64,000 nucleotides of DNA. Origin: Hoeflea prorocentri. Lineage in GTDB: Bacteria > Pseudomonadota > Alphaproteobacteria > Rhizobiales > Rhizobiaceae. The notes beneath the pieces are model-generated. The model was not told the DNA's origin. It searched no databases and saw only the letters and a program-made list of their open reading frames with translations. Below are positions 7,856 to 17,308 of the stretch, one piece after another. The position numbers and the translations under genes are program-made. The stretch is taken from positions 1,364,001-1,428,000 of the forward strand of contig NZ_JAPJZI010000001.1 of the NCBI RefSeq assembly GCF_027944115.1, given 5' to 3'. How positions within the stretch are numbered: position 1 is the stretch's first letter; every line of letters begins with the position of its first letter.

Positions 7856-9235
7856 ATGGCTCAGACATCCCATGACACCTCCATTGCCTTTGTCCGCGAG
7901 GAAATGGTGGATGCATCGGCGGCTCCCGTTCGGGACATCGGTGCGATCGCCTGGCTGCGCAGCAACCTGTTTTCGACATGGTATTACACGCTGCTGACGT
8001 TGTTGGTCCTTTATGCGCTGTATCTAGTGATACCGCCGCTTTTCAGGTTCGCGTTTGTTGACGCAGTCTGGACCGGCACGGACCGGGCCGCCTGCACCAC
8101 GATCGGGCAGGGCGGCGTGCAGGAAGAAGGCTGGTTCGGCGCCTGCTGGACCTATGTGGGCGCCTATTTCAACCAGTTCATCTACGGTCGATATCCCGAT
8201 GCCGAGCAGTGGCGGGTCAATATCGTCTACGTGATGCTGTTCGGGGGACTGGCTCCACTGCTGATCCCGTCCGCTCCCTTCAAGGGTGCCAACATCCTGT
8301 TCATGACCATCATCTTTCCGGTCGCCAGCTTTATCCTGTTGACCGGCGGAAACCTGCACTATGGCGGTTTCCTGCTGCCGGAACTGTTTACGGACAACGC
8401 CACCGTCCGGTTCTGGATTGATTATCTGGTCGTCACACTTGTCCTTATGGCAATCGGATACGGGATCGCGCGGGGCACCGACTCCAATCCCAATCCCATT
8501 ATCTTTAGCATTCTCGCCATTATGGGCGGGCTGGCGGTGGTCCTGCTGCTGTTTGCAGTGCCATTCGGCCTGGAGACGGTTGAAACGGACCGGTGGGGAG
8601 GGCTCCTGGTCACCCTGGTGATCGCGGTGACCGGCATTGCCGTATCGCTGCCGATCGGCATCGGGCTGGCGCTCGGGCGACGTTCCAACATGCCGATCGT
8701 CAAACTGTTTTCGGTGATCTTCATTGAGTTCTGGCGCGGCGTTCCGCTGATTACGGTTCTGTTCATGGCCTCGGTCATGCTGCCCCTGTTCCTTCCGGAA
8801 GGCACACATTTCGACAAGCTTCTGCGGGCGCTGATCGGCGTTGCCATGTTCTCGGCGGCCTATATGGCGGAGGTTGTCCGGGGCGGGCTGCAGGCGATCC
8901 CCAAGGGGCAGTACGAAGGTGCCATGGCGCTGGGGCTGAGCTTTTGGCAGATGATGCGAATGATTATCCTGCCGCAGGCGCTGACGCTTGTCATCCCCGG
9001 TATCGTCAACACCTTCATTGGCCTTTTCAAGGATACGACGCTGGTCCTTATTATCGGTCTGTTCGACTTTCTCGGGCAGATCCAGGCCAGCTTCTCCGAT
9101 CCGAAATGGGCTTCGCCCGGTCAGGCCCTGACGGGTTACCTGTTCGCCGCGTTTGTCTATTTCTGGTTCTGCTTCGGTATGTCACGCTACTCGCAATACA
9201 TGGAACGCCGGCTCGATACCGGCCACAAATCATAA
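7856..9235 (+). CDS. aapM: General L-amino acid ABC transporter permease AapM
   Basis: A 459-residue membrane subunit, longer than AapQ because of extra N-terminal membrane segments (WYYTLLTLLVLYALYLVIPP and several more before residue 230), as is usual for AapM. The C-terminal HisM-type domain carries the EAA loop GAMALGLSFWQMMRMIILPQ. The ATG at 7856 lies just after the aapQ stop with a GAGAGG ribosome-binding sequence inside the end of aapQ. It forms the heteromeric permease with AapQ and is followed 15 bp later by aapP. Confidence 0.93.
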   Translation: MAQTSHDTSIAFVREEMVDASAAPVRDIGAIAWLRSNLFSTWYYTLLTLLVLYALYLVIPPLFRFAFVDAVWTGTDRAACTTIGQGGVQEEGWFGACWTYVGAYFNQFIYGRYPDAEQWRVNIVYVMLFGGLAPLLIPSAPFKGANILFMTIIFPVASFILLTGGNLHYGGFLLPELFTDNATVRFWIDYLVVTLVLMAIGYGIARGTDSNPNPIIFSILAIMGGLAVVLLLFAVPFGLETVETDRWGGLLVTLVIAVTGIAVSLPIGIGLALGRRSNMPIVKLFSVIFIEFWRGVPLITVLFMASVMLPLFLPEGTHFDKLLRALIGVAMFSAAYMAEVVRGGLQAIPKGQYEGAMALGLSFWQMMRMIILPQALTLVIPGIVNTFIGLFKDTTLVLIIGLFDFLGQIQASFSDPKWASPGQALTGYLFAAFVYFWFCFGMSRYSQYMERRLDTGHKS

Positions 9236-9250
9236 GTCAGGGGAATAGGA

Positions 9251-10039
9251 ATGTCTGAAGAGGCAATTCAGGAAGTAGACCGGTCAAAGATGACGGTGTC
9301 CGACACGGATGTCGCCGTCGAGATTACCGGAATGAACAAATGGTATGGCGATTTCCACGTGCTTCGCGATATCAACCTGAAGGTGATGCGCGGCGAGCGG
9401 ATCGTCATTGCCGGACCGTCGGGGTCCGGCAAATCCACCATGATCCGGTGCATCAATCGCCTCGAGGAACACCAGCAGGGCAAGATCGTGGTTGACGGGA
9501 TCGAGCTAACCAACGATCTGAAGAAGATCGATGAGGTGCGCCGTGAAGTCGGCATGGTGTTCCAGCACTTCAATCTCTTTCCGCATCTGACGATCATCGA
9601 GAACTGTACGCTGGCGCCGATCTGGGTACGCAAGATGCCGAAAAAGGAAGCCGAGGATGTTGCGATGCATTTCCTTGAGCGGGTCAAGATCCCCGAACAG
9701 GCGCATAAATATCCCGGCCAGTTATCCGGCGGTCAGCAGCAACGTGTGGCTATTGCCCGCTCGCTGTGCATGAACCCCAGGATCATGTTGTTCGATGAGC
9801 CGACCTCGGCACTTGACCCTGAGATGATCAAGGAGGTGCTCGACACGATGGTGGGGCTTGCCGAAGAAGGCATGACCATGTTGTGCGTAACGCACGAGAT
9901 GGGTTTCGCACGCCAGGTCGCGAACCGCGTCATCTTCATGGACCAGGGCCAGATTGTCGAACAGAACGAGCCCGGCGAATTCTTCGACAATCCTCAGCAC
10001 GAACGCACGAAACTGTTCCTGAGCCAGATCCTGCACTAG
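9251..10039 (+). CDS. aapP: General L-amino acid ABC transporter ATPase AapP
   Basis: A 262-residue ABC ATPase that energises the AapQM permease from the cytoplasmic face. Complete motifs are visible: Walker [10 protein letters not shown] (about residue 55), Q-loop [11 protein letters not shown], signature [15 protein letters not shown], Walker [15 protein letters not shown] and the switch histidine in [11 protein letters not shown]. Last gene of the aap operon; GGGGAATAGGA precedes the ATG. No intrinsic terminator is obvious in the 34 bp before the convergent monooxygenase gene. Confidence 0.95.
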   Translation: MSEEAIQEVDRSKMTVSDTDVAVEITGMNKWYGDFHVLRDINLKVMRGERIVIAGPSGSGKSTMIRCINRLEEHQQGKIVVDGIELTNDLKKIDEVRREVGMVFQHFNLFPHLTIIENCTLAPIWVRKMPKKEAEDVAMHFLERVKIPEQAHKYPGQLSGGQQQRVAIARSLCMNPRIMLFDEPTSALDPEMIKEVLDTMVGLAEEGMTMLCVTHEMGFARQVANRVIFMDQGQIVEQNEPGEFFDNPQHERTKLFLSQILH

Positions 10040-10073
10040 TGGTGGTTGGCCTACGGCCCGTTGATTGTTGATT

Positions 10074-11264
10074 TCAGGACTGAGCCGTCTTGCTGACGGC
10101 GGCTATGGCGTCGTAGCCGTAAAGCCAGTCAAAGTCGGACATGAGTTTTTCTGGTGATCTGAGCGACAATACAATGTCGCGCACCATGCGAACCGGCCCG
10201 CCGGCCTGGTAAGTAAATTTGTTGAAATCGCCACGCTTGCGAACCCTTGCAATGCGTGGTGTCCGTGCGGCGCTGAAGGTTTTGATGGCCTTTTCAATAT
10301 CGCCGCCGGCCGTTGCCATACACTCGGCCAGCGCGCAGGCGTCTTCGATTGCCATGGCCGCGCCCTGTGCCGCATGCGGCGTGAGCGCATGGGCTGCATC
10401 GCCGATCAGCACCGTCCTGGCTCCCGCACTGAATACCGTTTGCCTGACCTCGAACAAAGGCCACCTTCTCCATGTGGTGTCTGCAAGCCAGGCGCGGATG
10501 CCTTCGTCCCAGCCCTTGAAGTGTTCGAGCAGTGAGGCCGGTTCCGCCGCAAGGTCCCATTCGTGACTGTCGATTGTACCAGCGGTGATGGCAATGACAT
10601 TGACCGCATTGCGGCGTCCAAGCGGGTAAAGAACAAGGTGGGATCCGGGTGCCAGAAAGGCAGTGACCGTTGGGAGGCTATCCCCGTCGGATGAATACAA
10701 GTTTTCGCTAACACCCCGCCAGGCGACGGTGCCGGAGAAGGTCGCCGGGCTGTGTGCGGCGGCGATCTTTCTCGTCGATGACCAGACGCCGTCGGCTCCG
10801 ACGACGAGCACCGGTTCCTCACCAACAATTTCGGTTATAATCGTCAGCAGATCGTCCTCGGTATCTGCCGCAATATGCTTTCCCATGTGCATTCGGACAT
10901 TAGTCTTATCAGCAACGGCTGCCGCCAGTATATTCTGAAGGTCTGTACGGTGGGCAACCCCGTAGGGGGCATGCCAGCGCGTGCGTGCTGATTCGCCAAA
11001 CTGCAATTCACAAAGAAGACGACGGCTGGTTCCCGAGCGCAGCGCCAGCGTTTTCGGCTCGGCAATGATGGAGGGCAGCGCGGCGGCCAATCCAAGGTCG
11101 ATGAGAAGTCTTGTAACGTTTGGGGAGAGCTGCAGTCCGGCACCGACTTCCGCCAGTGCATCGTAACTCTCGATCACGTCGACATGGAAGCCGCGCTGTG
11201 ACAGCGCAAGTGCGGCGGTCAGTCCGGCAATGCCTGCGCCAATAACAGCAATTTTTGGTTGCAT
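10074..11264 (-). CDS. FAD-dependent monooxygenase (salicylate hydroxylase-like)
   Basis: A class A flavoprotein monooxygenase of the UbiH / salicylate-hydroxylase family, about 396 residues from ATG 11264 (an in-frame upstream ATG at 11288 would add 8 residues). The Rossmann FAD-binding motif IAVIGAGIAGLTAALALSQ opens the protein, and the second FAD motif VLIGDAAHALTPHAAQGAAM occurs near residue 280, followed by AIEDACALAE. These enzymes hydroxylate aromatic rings using NAD(P)H and oxygen. The substrate cannot be read from the sequence, and neighbours give little help. It converges with aapP. Confidence 0.82.
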   Translation of the reverse strand: MQPKIAVIGAGIAGLTAALALSQRGFHVDVIESYDALAEVGAGLQLSPNVTRLLIDLGLAAALPSIIAEPKTLALRSGTSRRLLCELQFGESARTRWHAPYGVAHRTDLQNILAAAVADKTNVRMHMGKHIAADTEDDLLTIITEIVGEEPVLVVGADGVWSSTRKIAAAHSPATFSGTVAWRGVSENLYSSDGDSLPTVTAFLAPGSHLVLYPLGRRNAVNVIAITAGTIDSHEWDLAAEPASLLEHFKGWDEGIRAWLADTTWRRWPLFEVRQTVFSAGARTVLIGDAAHALTPHAAQGAAMAIEDACALAECMATAGGDIEKAIKTFSAARTPRIARVRKRGDFNKFTYQAGGPVRMVRDIVLSLRSPEKLMSDFDWLYGYDAIAAVSKTAQS

Positions 11265-11383
11265 TTTGTTGTCGTGACTAATTGGCAAATATGCCGCTTC
11301 TGAAGAACAGTCCGGTCGAATTTGGTCTGATGGTTTCCTGACAAGCGTACCATCTTTCGGCCATTGCTCAAACCCTGTTCAGA

Positions 11384-11629
11384 TCAGCTTATCTCGACCT
11401 CGAATTTGCAGCCATTGGGTTTGGTCTCGCCCGGTTCCAAGTCGCTGTTGAAACGATAAAGCGTTGAGCAGTAGGGACAAATTATCTCATTGTCGCTACC
11501 CATGTCTAAAAACTCATGGGGGTGATCGAATGGTGCATTGGCACCGACACACATGAATTCCCGGACGCCGACCTCGATTGAAGGATGTCCGGCGTCGTTG
11601 TGGAAATGCGGGATGGGCTGCCCGGCCAT
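11384..11629 (-). CDS. zf-CHCC zinc-finger domain protein
   Basis: A small 81-residue protein of the zf-CHCC family, related to the zinc-binding part of the mitochondrial complex I subunit NDUFS6. Candidate zinc ligands are the cysteine in FMCVGAN, a histidine in FDHPHEF and both cysteines of ICPYCSTLYRF. Such genes are nearly universal in alphaproteobacteria, and a role with respiratory complex I is likely but not shown here. It reads in the same direction as the FAD monooxygenase, about 120 bp upstream of that gene's start. Confidence 0.83.
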   Translation of the reverse strand: MAGQPIPHFHNDAGHPSIEVGVREFMCVGANAPFDHPHEFLDMGSDNEIICPYCSTLYRFNSDLEPGETKPNGCKFEVEIS

Positions 11630-11913
11630 TTCAGTTCTCCAAAGTCAAGTAGTCTGTCCAATCCATATACGCATGGTTGTCAAATGTGTAGAGAAAATAC
11701 TCCTCCATATGTCGCATTTTTCAATCGGTATTAAAAAACTCCCACTTTTTCGGTGATTGTTACCTGACAGACAGGCCGGCGACCCGAACGGATTGTCGAA
11801 AGCCGGCCGGCTGGCATTCAGTATCCGTTTGCATTGATGCTTGAATGCGATGTTGAGAAATGTTCAAGATTGTCATATCTCACTGGTCCGGACTGCAACT
11901 TTGGAGCCGCGGA

Positions 11914-12696
11914 ATGGATTTCAACCGCCTGCAGATGGACGAATTCGAGAATGACGGCGTCGGCATCGCCTTTCTGGACACCGGCCCGCGCGACGGTTTT
12001 CCGGTTCTGCTCATTCATGGCTTTGCCTCAACCGCTCACGTGAACTGGGTTCATACCGGCTGGGTGAGGGGGCTTTCCGAGGCCGGTTACCGGGTTGTTG
12101 CGTTGGACAATCGCGGTCATGGAGCAAGTGAAAAGCTTCACAACCCAGCTTTCTATTCGCCAGAGCTGATGGCATCGGATTCAAGGGCGCTGCTTGATCA
12201 TCTCGGGCTAGGTCGGGCGCATGTGATGGGATATTCCATGGGTGCGCGGCTGAGCGCATTTCTCGCCCTTCAGGCGCCCGATGCCGTGCGCTCGCTTGTC
12301 TTCGGCGGTCTTGGTGCCGGCATGATTGACGGGGTTGGAGATTGGGCGCCGGTCGCAAGGGCGCTTCTTGCACCGTCCCTTGAGGATGTGAGCGACGAAA
12401 CGGGCAAGGCGTTCCGGGCCTTCGCCGATCAGACGAAGTCAGACCGCATTGCGCTTGCGGCTTGTATTGAAGCCTCGCGCACGCTGGTCCAACCCGACCA
12501 GCTGCAGCAGCTCACCATGCCGACGCTCGTGGCGGTTGGAAGCAAGGACGTCATCGCAGGATCGGCGGATGAACTCGCTTCAAAAATGCCACATGCACGG
12601 GCGTTCGAAATTGCCGGTAAGGATCACATGCTGGCGGTGGGCGACAAGACCTACAAGGCGGAAGTTATCTCCTTTTACAGCAAGGCAGGGGCCTGA
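11914..12696 (+). CDS. Alpha/beta hydrolase
   Basis: A serine hydrolase of the alpha/beta fold, about 260 residues from ATG 11914. The open frame begins at 11860 but the extra 18 residues look unrelated to the family. Features: oxyanion-hole region LLIHGFASTAHVNW, nucleophile elbow VMGYSMGARLSA (serine near residue 103), acid region LVAVGSKDVIAG and catalytic histidine in GKDHMLAVGD. The substrate is unknown; esters, lactones or C-C bonds are possible. Its stop overlaps the start of a second alpha/beta hydrolase (TGATG), so the two are coupled. Confidence 0.8.
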   Translation: MDFNRLQMDEFENDGVGIAFLDTGPRDGFPVLLIHGFASTAHVNWVHTGWVRGLSEAGYRVVALDNRGHGASEKLHNPAFYSPELMASDSRALLDHLGLGRAHVMGYSMGARLSAFLALQAPDAVRSLVFGGLGAGMIDGVGDWAPVARALLAPSLEDVSDETGKAFRAFADQTKSDRIALAACIEASRTLVQPDQLQQLTMPTLVAVGSKDVIAGSADELASKMPHARAFEIAGKDHMLAVGDKTYKAEVISFYSKAGA

Positions 12697-13586
12697 TGAG
12701 CAATGCAACGACATCACAGACTGTGAACGACAGCGTTGTTTGTCACTATGAGGGTGCGCACGGCAACAGGCTTGCGGCGAGCGTTTACGAGGCCGAAGGC
12801 CCGCCCGTCCTGTTTTTCCACGGTGGCGGTCAGACGCGCCATGCATGGGATACAACGGCACGGGCGTTGCAAAAGGCCGGGCGCACTGCGATTGCCATCG
12901 ATCAACGCGGTCATGGCGATAGTGAGTGGGTTACAGACAAGGCCTATGCTTTCGACGATTTTGCCGCCGATGTCGCCAGTGTTGCTCGCAGGATCCGCCG
13001 CGATTACGGTATAAGGCCGATCGTCATAGGTGCGTCGCTGGGCGGCATTTCCTCGCTTTCAGCGCAGTATGAATCCGGACAGGATCTCCTAAAAGCCCTG
13101 GTTCTCGTCGATGTTACGCCGCGCATGCGCAGGGACGGAGTCGACCGGATTTTGGGCTTTATGTCGGACCGAATGGAGGAGGGGTTTGTATCGCTTGAGG
13201 AAGCCGCCGATTCCATTGCAGCCTATCTTCCCAATCGCAGCCGCCCAAAATCCTTGTCAGGGTTGTCAAAGAATTTGCGTCTCGGCGATGACGGTCGCTA
13301 TCGCTGGCACTGGGATCCGGCGTTTATAAACGGTCCGCGTCCCGTCAGCACCGGCCGTGACAATCCCGAAGCCTATCGTTCGCAGGCCGCGCGGGCGCTT
13401 GCCATTCCGACATTGCTCGTGCGCGGCCGGCAGTCCGAGCTTGTTTCAGAAGAGCATGCCGAAGAGTTTCTCAAACTGGTTCCGCATGCCAAGCTCGCCG
13501 ATGTCTCGGGCGCCGGCCATATGGTGGCTGGTGATCGGAACGATATTTTTCAGGCGGCTATTCTGGAGTTCCTTGAAACAATCTGA
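12696..13586 (+). CDS. Alpha/beta hydrolase
   Basis: A second alpha/beta-fold hydrolase of 296 residues, starting at an ATG that overlaps the previous stop by one base. Motifs: FFHGGGQTRHAWD (oxyanion loop), IDQRGHGDSEW, nucleophile elbow VIGASLGGISSL, and the C-terminal histidine in SGAGHMVAGDRND. Pairing of two such hydrolases suggests a small catabolic or detoxifying unit. It is convergent with the crotonase gene 13 bp away. Confidence 0.8.
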   Translation: MSNATTSQTVNDSVVCHYEGAHGNRLAASVYEAEGPPVLFFHGGGQTRHAWDTTARALQKAGRTAIAIDQRGHGDSEWVTDKAYAFDDFAADVASVARRIRRDYGIRPIVIGASLGGISSLSAQYESGQDLLKALVLVDVTPRMRRDGVDRILGFMSDRMEEGFVSLEEAADSIAAYLPNRSRPKSLSGLSKNLRLGDDGRYRWHWDPAFINGPRPVSTGRDNPEAYRSQAARALAIPTLLVRGRQSELVSEEHAEEFLKLVPHAKLADVSGAGHMVAGDRNDIFQAAILEFLETI

Positions 13587-13599
13587 CCGATTTACCGTG

Positions 13600-14418
13600 C
13601 TATTTGCCGGAGAAGACCGGCGGTCTCTTTTCCTGAAAAGCCTTTCTACCTTCCTGGTAGTCTAGGCTGGCAAAAGTTGATTGCGCGATATTTTCCGCGA
13701 GCGTCCGGTCATCGGTGCTGCCACTGAGTACCGCGCGTATCGAGGCTTTGGAGGCGCGATTGGACAGCGGTGCGTTTGTGCAAATCTGCTCAACCAAGTC
13801 CATGGTGACCGCTTTGAGATCGGCAAGACCGCAAACCGACAATAAAAGCCCGGCAGAATGGGCTTGCCGCGCATTAAAGCGTCGGCCGGTGTAAAGCAGC
13901 GCGCGCGCCGTTTGTGGTCCGACGGCCTCGACGATATCGCTCATCGCATCGACCGGGTAGGCAAGGCCCAGCCTTCCCGCAGGCACGGCGAAGATCGCAT
14001 CATTGCTCGCAATACGCATATCGGCGGCCGCTGCAAGACCGAATGCGCCGCCGAAGCATACGCCATTGATCATGGCGATTACAGGTACGGGGCAATGCCG
14101 AACGGCGCGAAATCCGTCTGCGTTCGATTTTTCATAGTCTTCGGCTGCCGAGCGTTCCTCTCTCAACTGGTCGAACTCCGTGATGTCAGCACCGGCGGAG
14201 AAATCCATCCCGCCTTCTCCCTCAAGGATGACGCAGCGGATATCTCCCTGGGCGCAAAGCCATTCAAGCGCTTGAGGGATTGTGCGCCACATATCAAAGG
14301 TGATCGCGTTTTTCCGTTCCGGTCGATTGAGGGTCAGGAAACCAGCCGTGCCGTCGGTAGAAGCGATAAGGGTCTCGGCGGCGAAAGTGTGCCTTGATTT
14401 CATCAAAAAGTTATCCAT
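13600..14418 (-). CDS. Enoyl-CoA hydratase/isomerase family protein
   Basis: A 272-residue crotonase-fold protein. The oxyanion-hole segments MDFSAGADITEFD (near 70) and MINGVCFGGAFGLAAAADM (near 117) are typical; the second normally follows a catalytic-loop glycine. The family covers hydration, isomerisation and decarboxylation of CoA thioesters, and the reaction here cannot be fixed from sequence alone. Start at ATG 14418, with a second in-frame ATG at codon 6. The gene stands alone between convergent and divergent neighbours. Confidence 0.82.
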   Translation of the reverse strand: MDNFLMKSRHTFAAETLIASTDGTAGFLTLNRPERKNAITFDMWRTIPQALEWLCAQGDIRCVILEGEGGMDFSAGADITEFDQLREERSAAEDYEKSNADGFRAVRHCPVPVIAMINGVCFGGAFGLAAAADMRIASNDAIFAVPAGRLGLAYPVDAMSDIVEAVGPQTARALLYTGRRFNARQAHSAGLLLSVCGLADLKAVTMDLVEQICTNAPLSNRASKASIRAVLSGSTDDRTLAENIAQSTFASLDYQEGRKAFQEKRPPVFSGK

Positions 14419-14536
14419 TTGAATCTTAATGTGTCTGGCCTATCTTTACCGAATGTTGTTTCTGTTGCGATAGAGATAATCTGGCCGGATCCGTGTAATT
14501 ACACGGCCTTTCGAGCCACCGCCGGAGGAAGGTAAT

Positions 14537-15352
14537 ATGGTTGTTGGCAAAACCGTTGGCGCCAAGCAGGTCAAGGTTATGGATCCCATATGGGAAGCGA
14601 TCCGGACCGAAGCGGAACAGGCGATCGAAAATGATCCGGTGCTTGCGACCTATCACTATTCGACAATCCTGAACTTCAGGACGCTTGAAGACGCGGTCAT
14701 CCACCGCGTGTGCGAGCGGCTTGATCATCCGGATATGCCGACAAATCTCCTCAGGCAGACCTTTGAAGAAATGCTGGCAGACTGGCCGGAATGGAGCTCG
14801 GTGCTGCGTGTTGACGTACAGGCGGTCTACGATCGTGATCCTGCCTGTGGGCGCTTCATCGAACCGGTCCTCTATTTCAAGGGGTTCCATGCCATTCAGG
14901 CTCATCGCCTTGCCCATTGGCTTTGGGAGCAGGGGCGCACGGATTATGCGCTTTACCTGCAGAGCCGATCGTCCGAAGTGTTTCAGACGGACATCCATCC
15001 GGGCGTGCGCATGGGCAAAGGCATTTTCCTTGACCATGCTACCGGTCTTGTCGTGGGTGGAACCGCGGTGATCGAGGATGATGTGTCCATCCTGCAAGGC
15101 GTTACCCTTGGTGGAACCGGCAAGGAACAGGGTGACCGGCATCCGAAGGTGCGCCATGGTGTCCTGATCGGCGCCGGCGCCAAAGTGCTCGGCAATGTCG
15201 AAATCGGTTGCTGCTCGCGCATTGCATCGGGTTCGGTGGTGCTCAAGCCGGTTCCTGAATCAACCACTGTTGCCGGAGTGCCGGCGCGCGTGGTCGGGCA
15301 GGCCGGTTGCAAGGAACCTGCGCGTTCGATGGACCAGACATTGAACGACTGA
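14537..15352 (+). CDS. cysE: Serine O-acetyltransferase
   Basis: A 271-residue serine acetyltransferase, which makes O-acetylserine from serine and acetyl-CoA for cysteine synthesis. The N-terminal helical SATase domain (about 15-120) is followed by the left-handed beta-helix with hexapeptide repeats (about 150-245). Catalytic-site sequence includes DIHPGVRMGKGIFLDHATG and VTLGGTGKEQGDRHPK. Start at ATG 14537 with AGGAAGG just upstream. A weak hairpin follows the stop. Confidence 0.93.
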   Translation: MVVGKTVGAKQVKVMDPIWEAIRTEAEQAIENDPVLATYHYSTILNFRTLEDAVIHRVCERLDHPDMPTNLLRQTFEEMLADWPEWSSVLRVDVQAVYDRDPACGRFIEPVLYFKGFHAIQAHRLAHWLWEQGRTDYALYLQSRSSEVFQTDIHPGVRMGKGIFLDHATGLVVGGTAVIEDDVSILQGVTLGGTGKEQGDRHPKVRHGVLIGAGAKVLGNVEIGCCSRIASGSVVLKPVPESTTVAGVPARVVGQAGCKEPARSMDQTLND

Positions 15353-15355
15353 TTT

Positions 15356-15380
15356 GAAGCGGGGGACAAATCCGCTTCTT
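15356..15380 (+). terminator. Weak terminator-like hairpin after cysE
   Basis: GAAGCGG at 15356-15362 pairs with CCGCTTC at 15372-15378, starting 3 nt after the cysE stop, but only TT follows, so any intrinsic termination would be poor. Confidence 0.35.
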
Positions 15381-15471
15381 GTGGAAATGACGGGATTTGC
15401 CGCTGGGGGCTTTACACTGCCCGCCAAGCCATGCATGACACCGTTCGAATGGCACCAATACGGAGAGCGAC

Positions 15472-15684
15472 TTGAAGCCTGAAGAACTGCGTAAGCTCGA
15501 TTCCTACTTCAAACGGACGTTCAATCCACAGATGCAGGTGCGGGCACGACCGCGCAAGGACGATTCAGCCGAAGTCTATATCGGTGATGAGTTTTTGGGC
15601 GTGCTGTTCCGGGACGATGAAGATGGCGATTTGTCGTTCAACTTCTCCATGGCGATCCTGGATATCGATCTCGACGAGCACTGA
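15472..15684 (+). CDS. DUF3126 family protein
   Basis: A 70-residue acidic protein recognisable as DUF3126, a short family conserved in alphaproteobacteria. Visible conserved stretches are KLDSYFKRTFNP, VRARPRKDDSAEVYIGDEF and the acidic tail LDIDLDEH. It starts with TTG at 15472, preceded by GGAGAG. No function is established for the family. It follows cysE by about 120 bp on the same strand, an arrangement I believe is common in rhizobia. Confidence 0.83.
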   Translation: MKPEELRKLDSYFKRTFNPQMQVRARPRKDDSAEVYIGDEFLGVLFRDDEDGDLSFNFSMAILDIDLDEH

Positions 15685-15741
15685 TCGCGCCCTGGCGAAG
15701 CTTCGGGGGCTGGCAGTACAAAAGAGCTGCGGCAGGCGTTG

Positions 15742-16494
15742 TCAGGCGGCGGGGCGCTTGTTGCCGGCAGCCAGAGCGCCTTTCACGAATGACGTGATGG
15801 ACCGGTCAAGCGTTTGCCATTCGGGCAGGAGCCGGTGGGAAAACCGGTAAGTCAATGTCAGGTCCGGGGCGATGTTGACGTCACGCATGCAGGCACGGGC
15901 CCCATTGGGCAGGCCCTCGCTTCTGAGGCAGCGCACCACGAATTTGGACTGACCGGGCCGGTCGCCGATATAGAGATATTCGCCGGCATAGCGCGTATTG
16001 GCATCAAACTCGTATTCGGTGAGGCCGTGTTGACCAGGAATTGCCTGATCCGTTGTCAAACGGCTGTAGACCGAAGTGAGGCGCTCCGACATATCCAGTG
16101 GCATGGCGCGTTCCGACATTGTCAGGAAAACCAGTTGATGAGCATTTCCCGAACCGTTGAAAATGGCACTTTGCGCGCGTGAGTAGCCTTCCAGCGCCGG
16201 CCATGAGACATAGGCTTCAATGCGTTCATAGTCGCCGTCGACACGTTGGCTTTCAAAGCGGATCGTATTGGCCGGCAGTTCCAGGTGTTGATCGCCGATA
16301 CGCAGTGCCACCGGTGCCGTTTCGGTACTGAAGCCGGCTGTCGCCATGCGCTGTCCCATCCAGCGCCCGCCAATGCTCAGCAGGATCGTAAGTACTCCCA
16401 GAACAGCGATGCAGATCAGGACCTTGCGTATCAGTTCCGGTGAAATGAGCGGTTCGTATTCGCCGGGCGACGTTGACGGAATTGTCTGATTCAT
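15742..16494 (-). CDS. Conserved hypothetical single-pass membrane protein
   Basis: A 250-residue protein starting at ATG 16494; the frame is open to 16602, but the added residues are unlike a protein start. One transmembrane helix (about residues 23-43, VLICIAVLGVLTILLSIGG) is followed by a periplasmic domain of about 200 residues with two cysteines that could pair (VRCLRS, RACMRD). I do not recognise a named domain. Aromatic-rich beta segments suggest a compact extracytoplasmic domain. It is divergent from the gamma-carbonic anhydrase gene. Confidence 0.7.
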   Translation of the reverse strand: MNQTIPSTSPGEYEPLISPELIRKVLICIAVLGVLTILLSIGGRWMGQRMATAGFSTETAPVALRIGDQHLELPANTIRFESQRVDGDYERIEAYVSWPALEGYSRAQSAIFNGSGNAHQLVFLTMSERAMPLDMSERLTSVYSRLTTDQAIPGQHGLTEYEFDANTRYAGEYLYIGDRPGQSKFVVRCLRSEGLPNGARACMRDVNIAPDLTLTYRFSHRLLPEWQTLDRSITSFVKGALAAGNKRPAA

Positions 16495-16625
16495 GAATAG
16501 AGGTCCGGTCGCTCTTTGGCTTACTGGCTGGATTACAGGCTCCCGCAGATCATTCAGGACTATGGTTAAGGGGCGGTAAATTCGGGCGCTATGTCGCACC
16601 ATTCACATGGAGTTAGAGGTACGAA

Positions 16626-17156
16626 ATGCCGCTTTACAGTTTAGGAGACGACCGCCCGTCATTACCCGAGGGTTTTCACTGGATCGCCGATACAGCGGTT
16701 TTGATTGGAAAGATCACCGTTTATGACGATGTCGGTATCTGGTTTGGAAGCGTTCTGCGCGGTGACAACGAACCGATTGTGATCGGGCAGGGAAGCAACA
16801 TTCAGGAAAATTGCGTCCTTCACACGGATATGGGATTTCCGCTGACCGTTGGGGCCGGGTGCACAATCGGTCACAAGGCGATGCTGCATGGCTGTACGAT
16901 TGGCGACAACAGCCTTGTCGGCATGGGGGCGACGGTCCTTAACGGTGCACGCATCGGAAATAACTGCCTGATCGGCGCCGGAGCGCTTGTAACCGAGGGC
17001 AAGGAGATACCGGACAACAGTCTGGTGGTCGGATCGCCGGGCAAACCGGTACGCGAACTCGATGAGAAAGCTGTTGAGATGCTTCGCTGGTCAGCTCGCC
17101 ATTATGTGGACAATGCCCGACGTTTCGCAAATGGGCTGAAACGTATCGATCCCTAG
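16626..17156 (+). CDS. Gamma carbonic anhydrase family protein
   Basis: A 176-residue left-handed beta-helix protein of the gamma-carbonic anhydrase / YrdA-PaaY family. The three zinc-ligand histidines are visible in [16 protein letters not shown] (two). The sequence [17 protein letters not shown] is the typical arginine-containing turn. Catalytic activity of this family varies. Start at ATG 16626 with an AGAGGTACGAA leader. A perfect 11-bp hairpin lies 12 nt after the stop. Confidence 0.88.
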   Translation: MPLYSLGDDRPSLPEGFHWIADTAVLIGKITVYDDVGIWFGSVLRGDNEPIVIGQGSNIQENCVLHTDMGFPLTVGAGCTIGHKAMLHGCTIGDNSLVGMGATVLNGARIGNNCLIGAGALVTEGKEIPDNSLVVGSPGKPVRELDEKAVEMLRWSARHYVDNARRFANGLKRIDP

Positions 17157-17168
17157 TGAAATTGGGGG

Positions 17169-17194
17169 TGGGAGCCGACTTTCGTCGGCTCCCA
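17169..17194. repeat. Perfect 11-bp hairpin between convergent genes
   Basis: TGGGAGCCGAC (17169-17179), loop TTTC, GTCGGCTCCCA (17184-17194). It sits between two convergent genes. Neither side has a T-run, so it may stop transcription weakly in both directions or protect 3' ends. Confidence 0.55.
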
Positions 17195-17308
17195 AGGCCA
17201 TGGTCTGAGACGGGAAGGGTGGGGACTGACCGTGGCCTAAACTTATGCGTATCCCGCTTATTTGCTGTTGTATCCATACCGCGGCGTGCCCGTCCCACGC
17301 CCTTTGCG

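Noticed and set aside
8024-8809. Leftward reading frame opposite aapM
   Set aside because: Hydrophilic, repeat-like antisense shadow of a membrane-protein gene, without a credible start.
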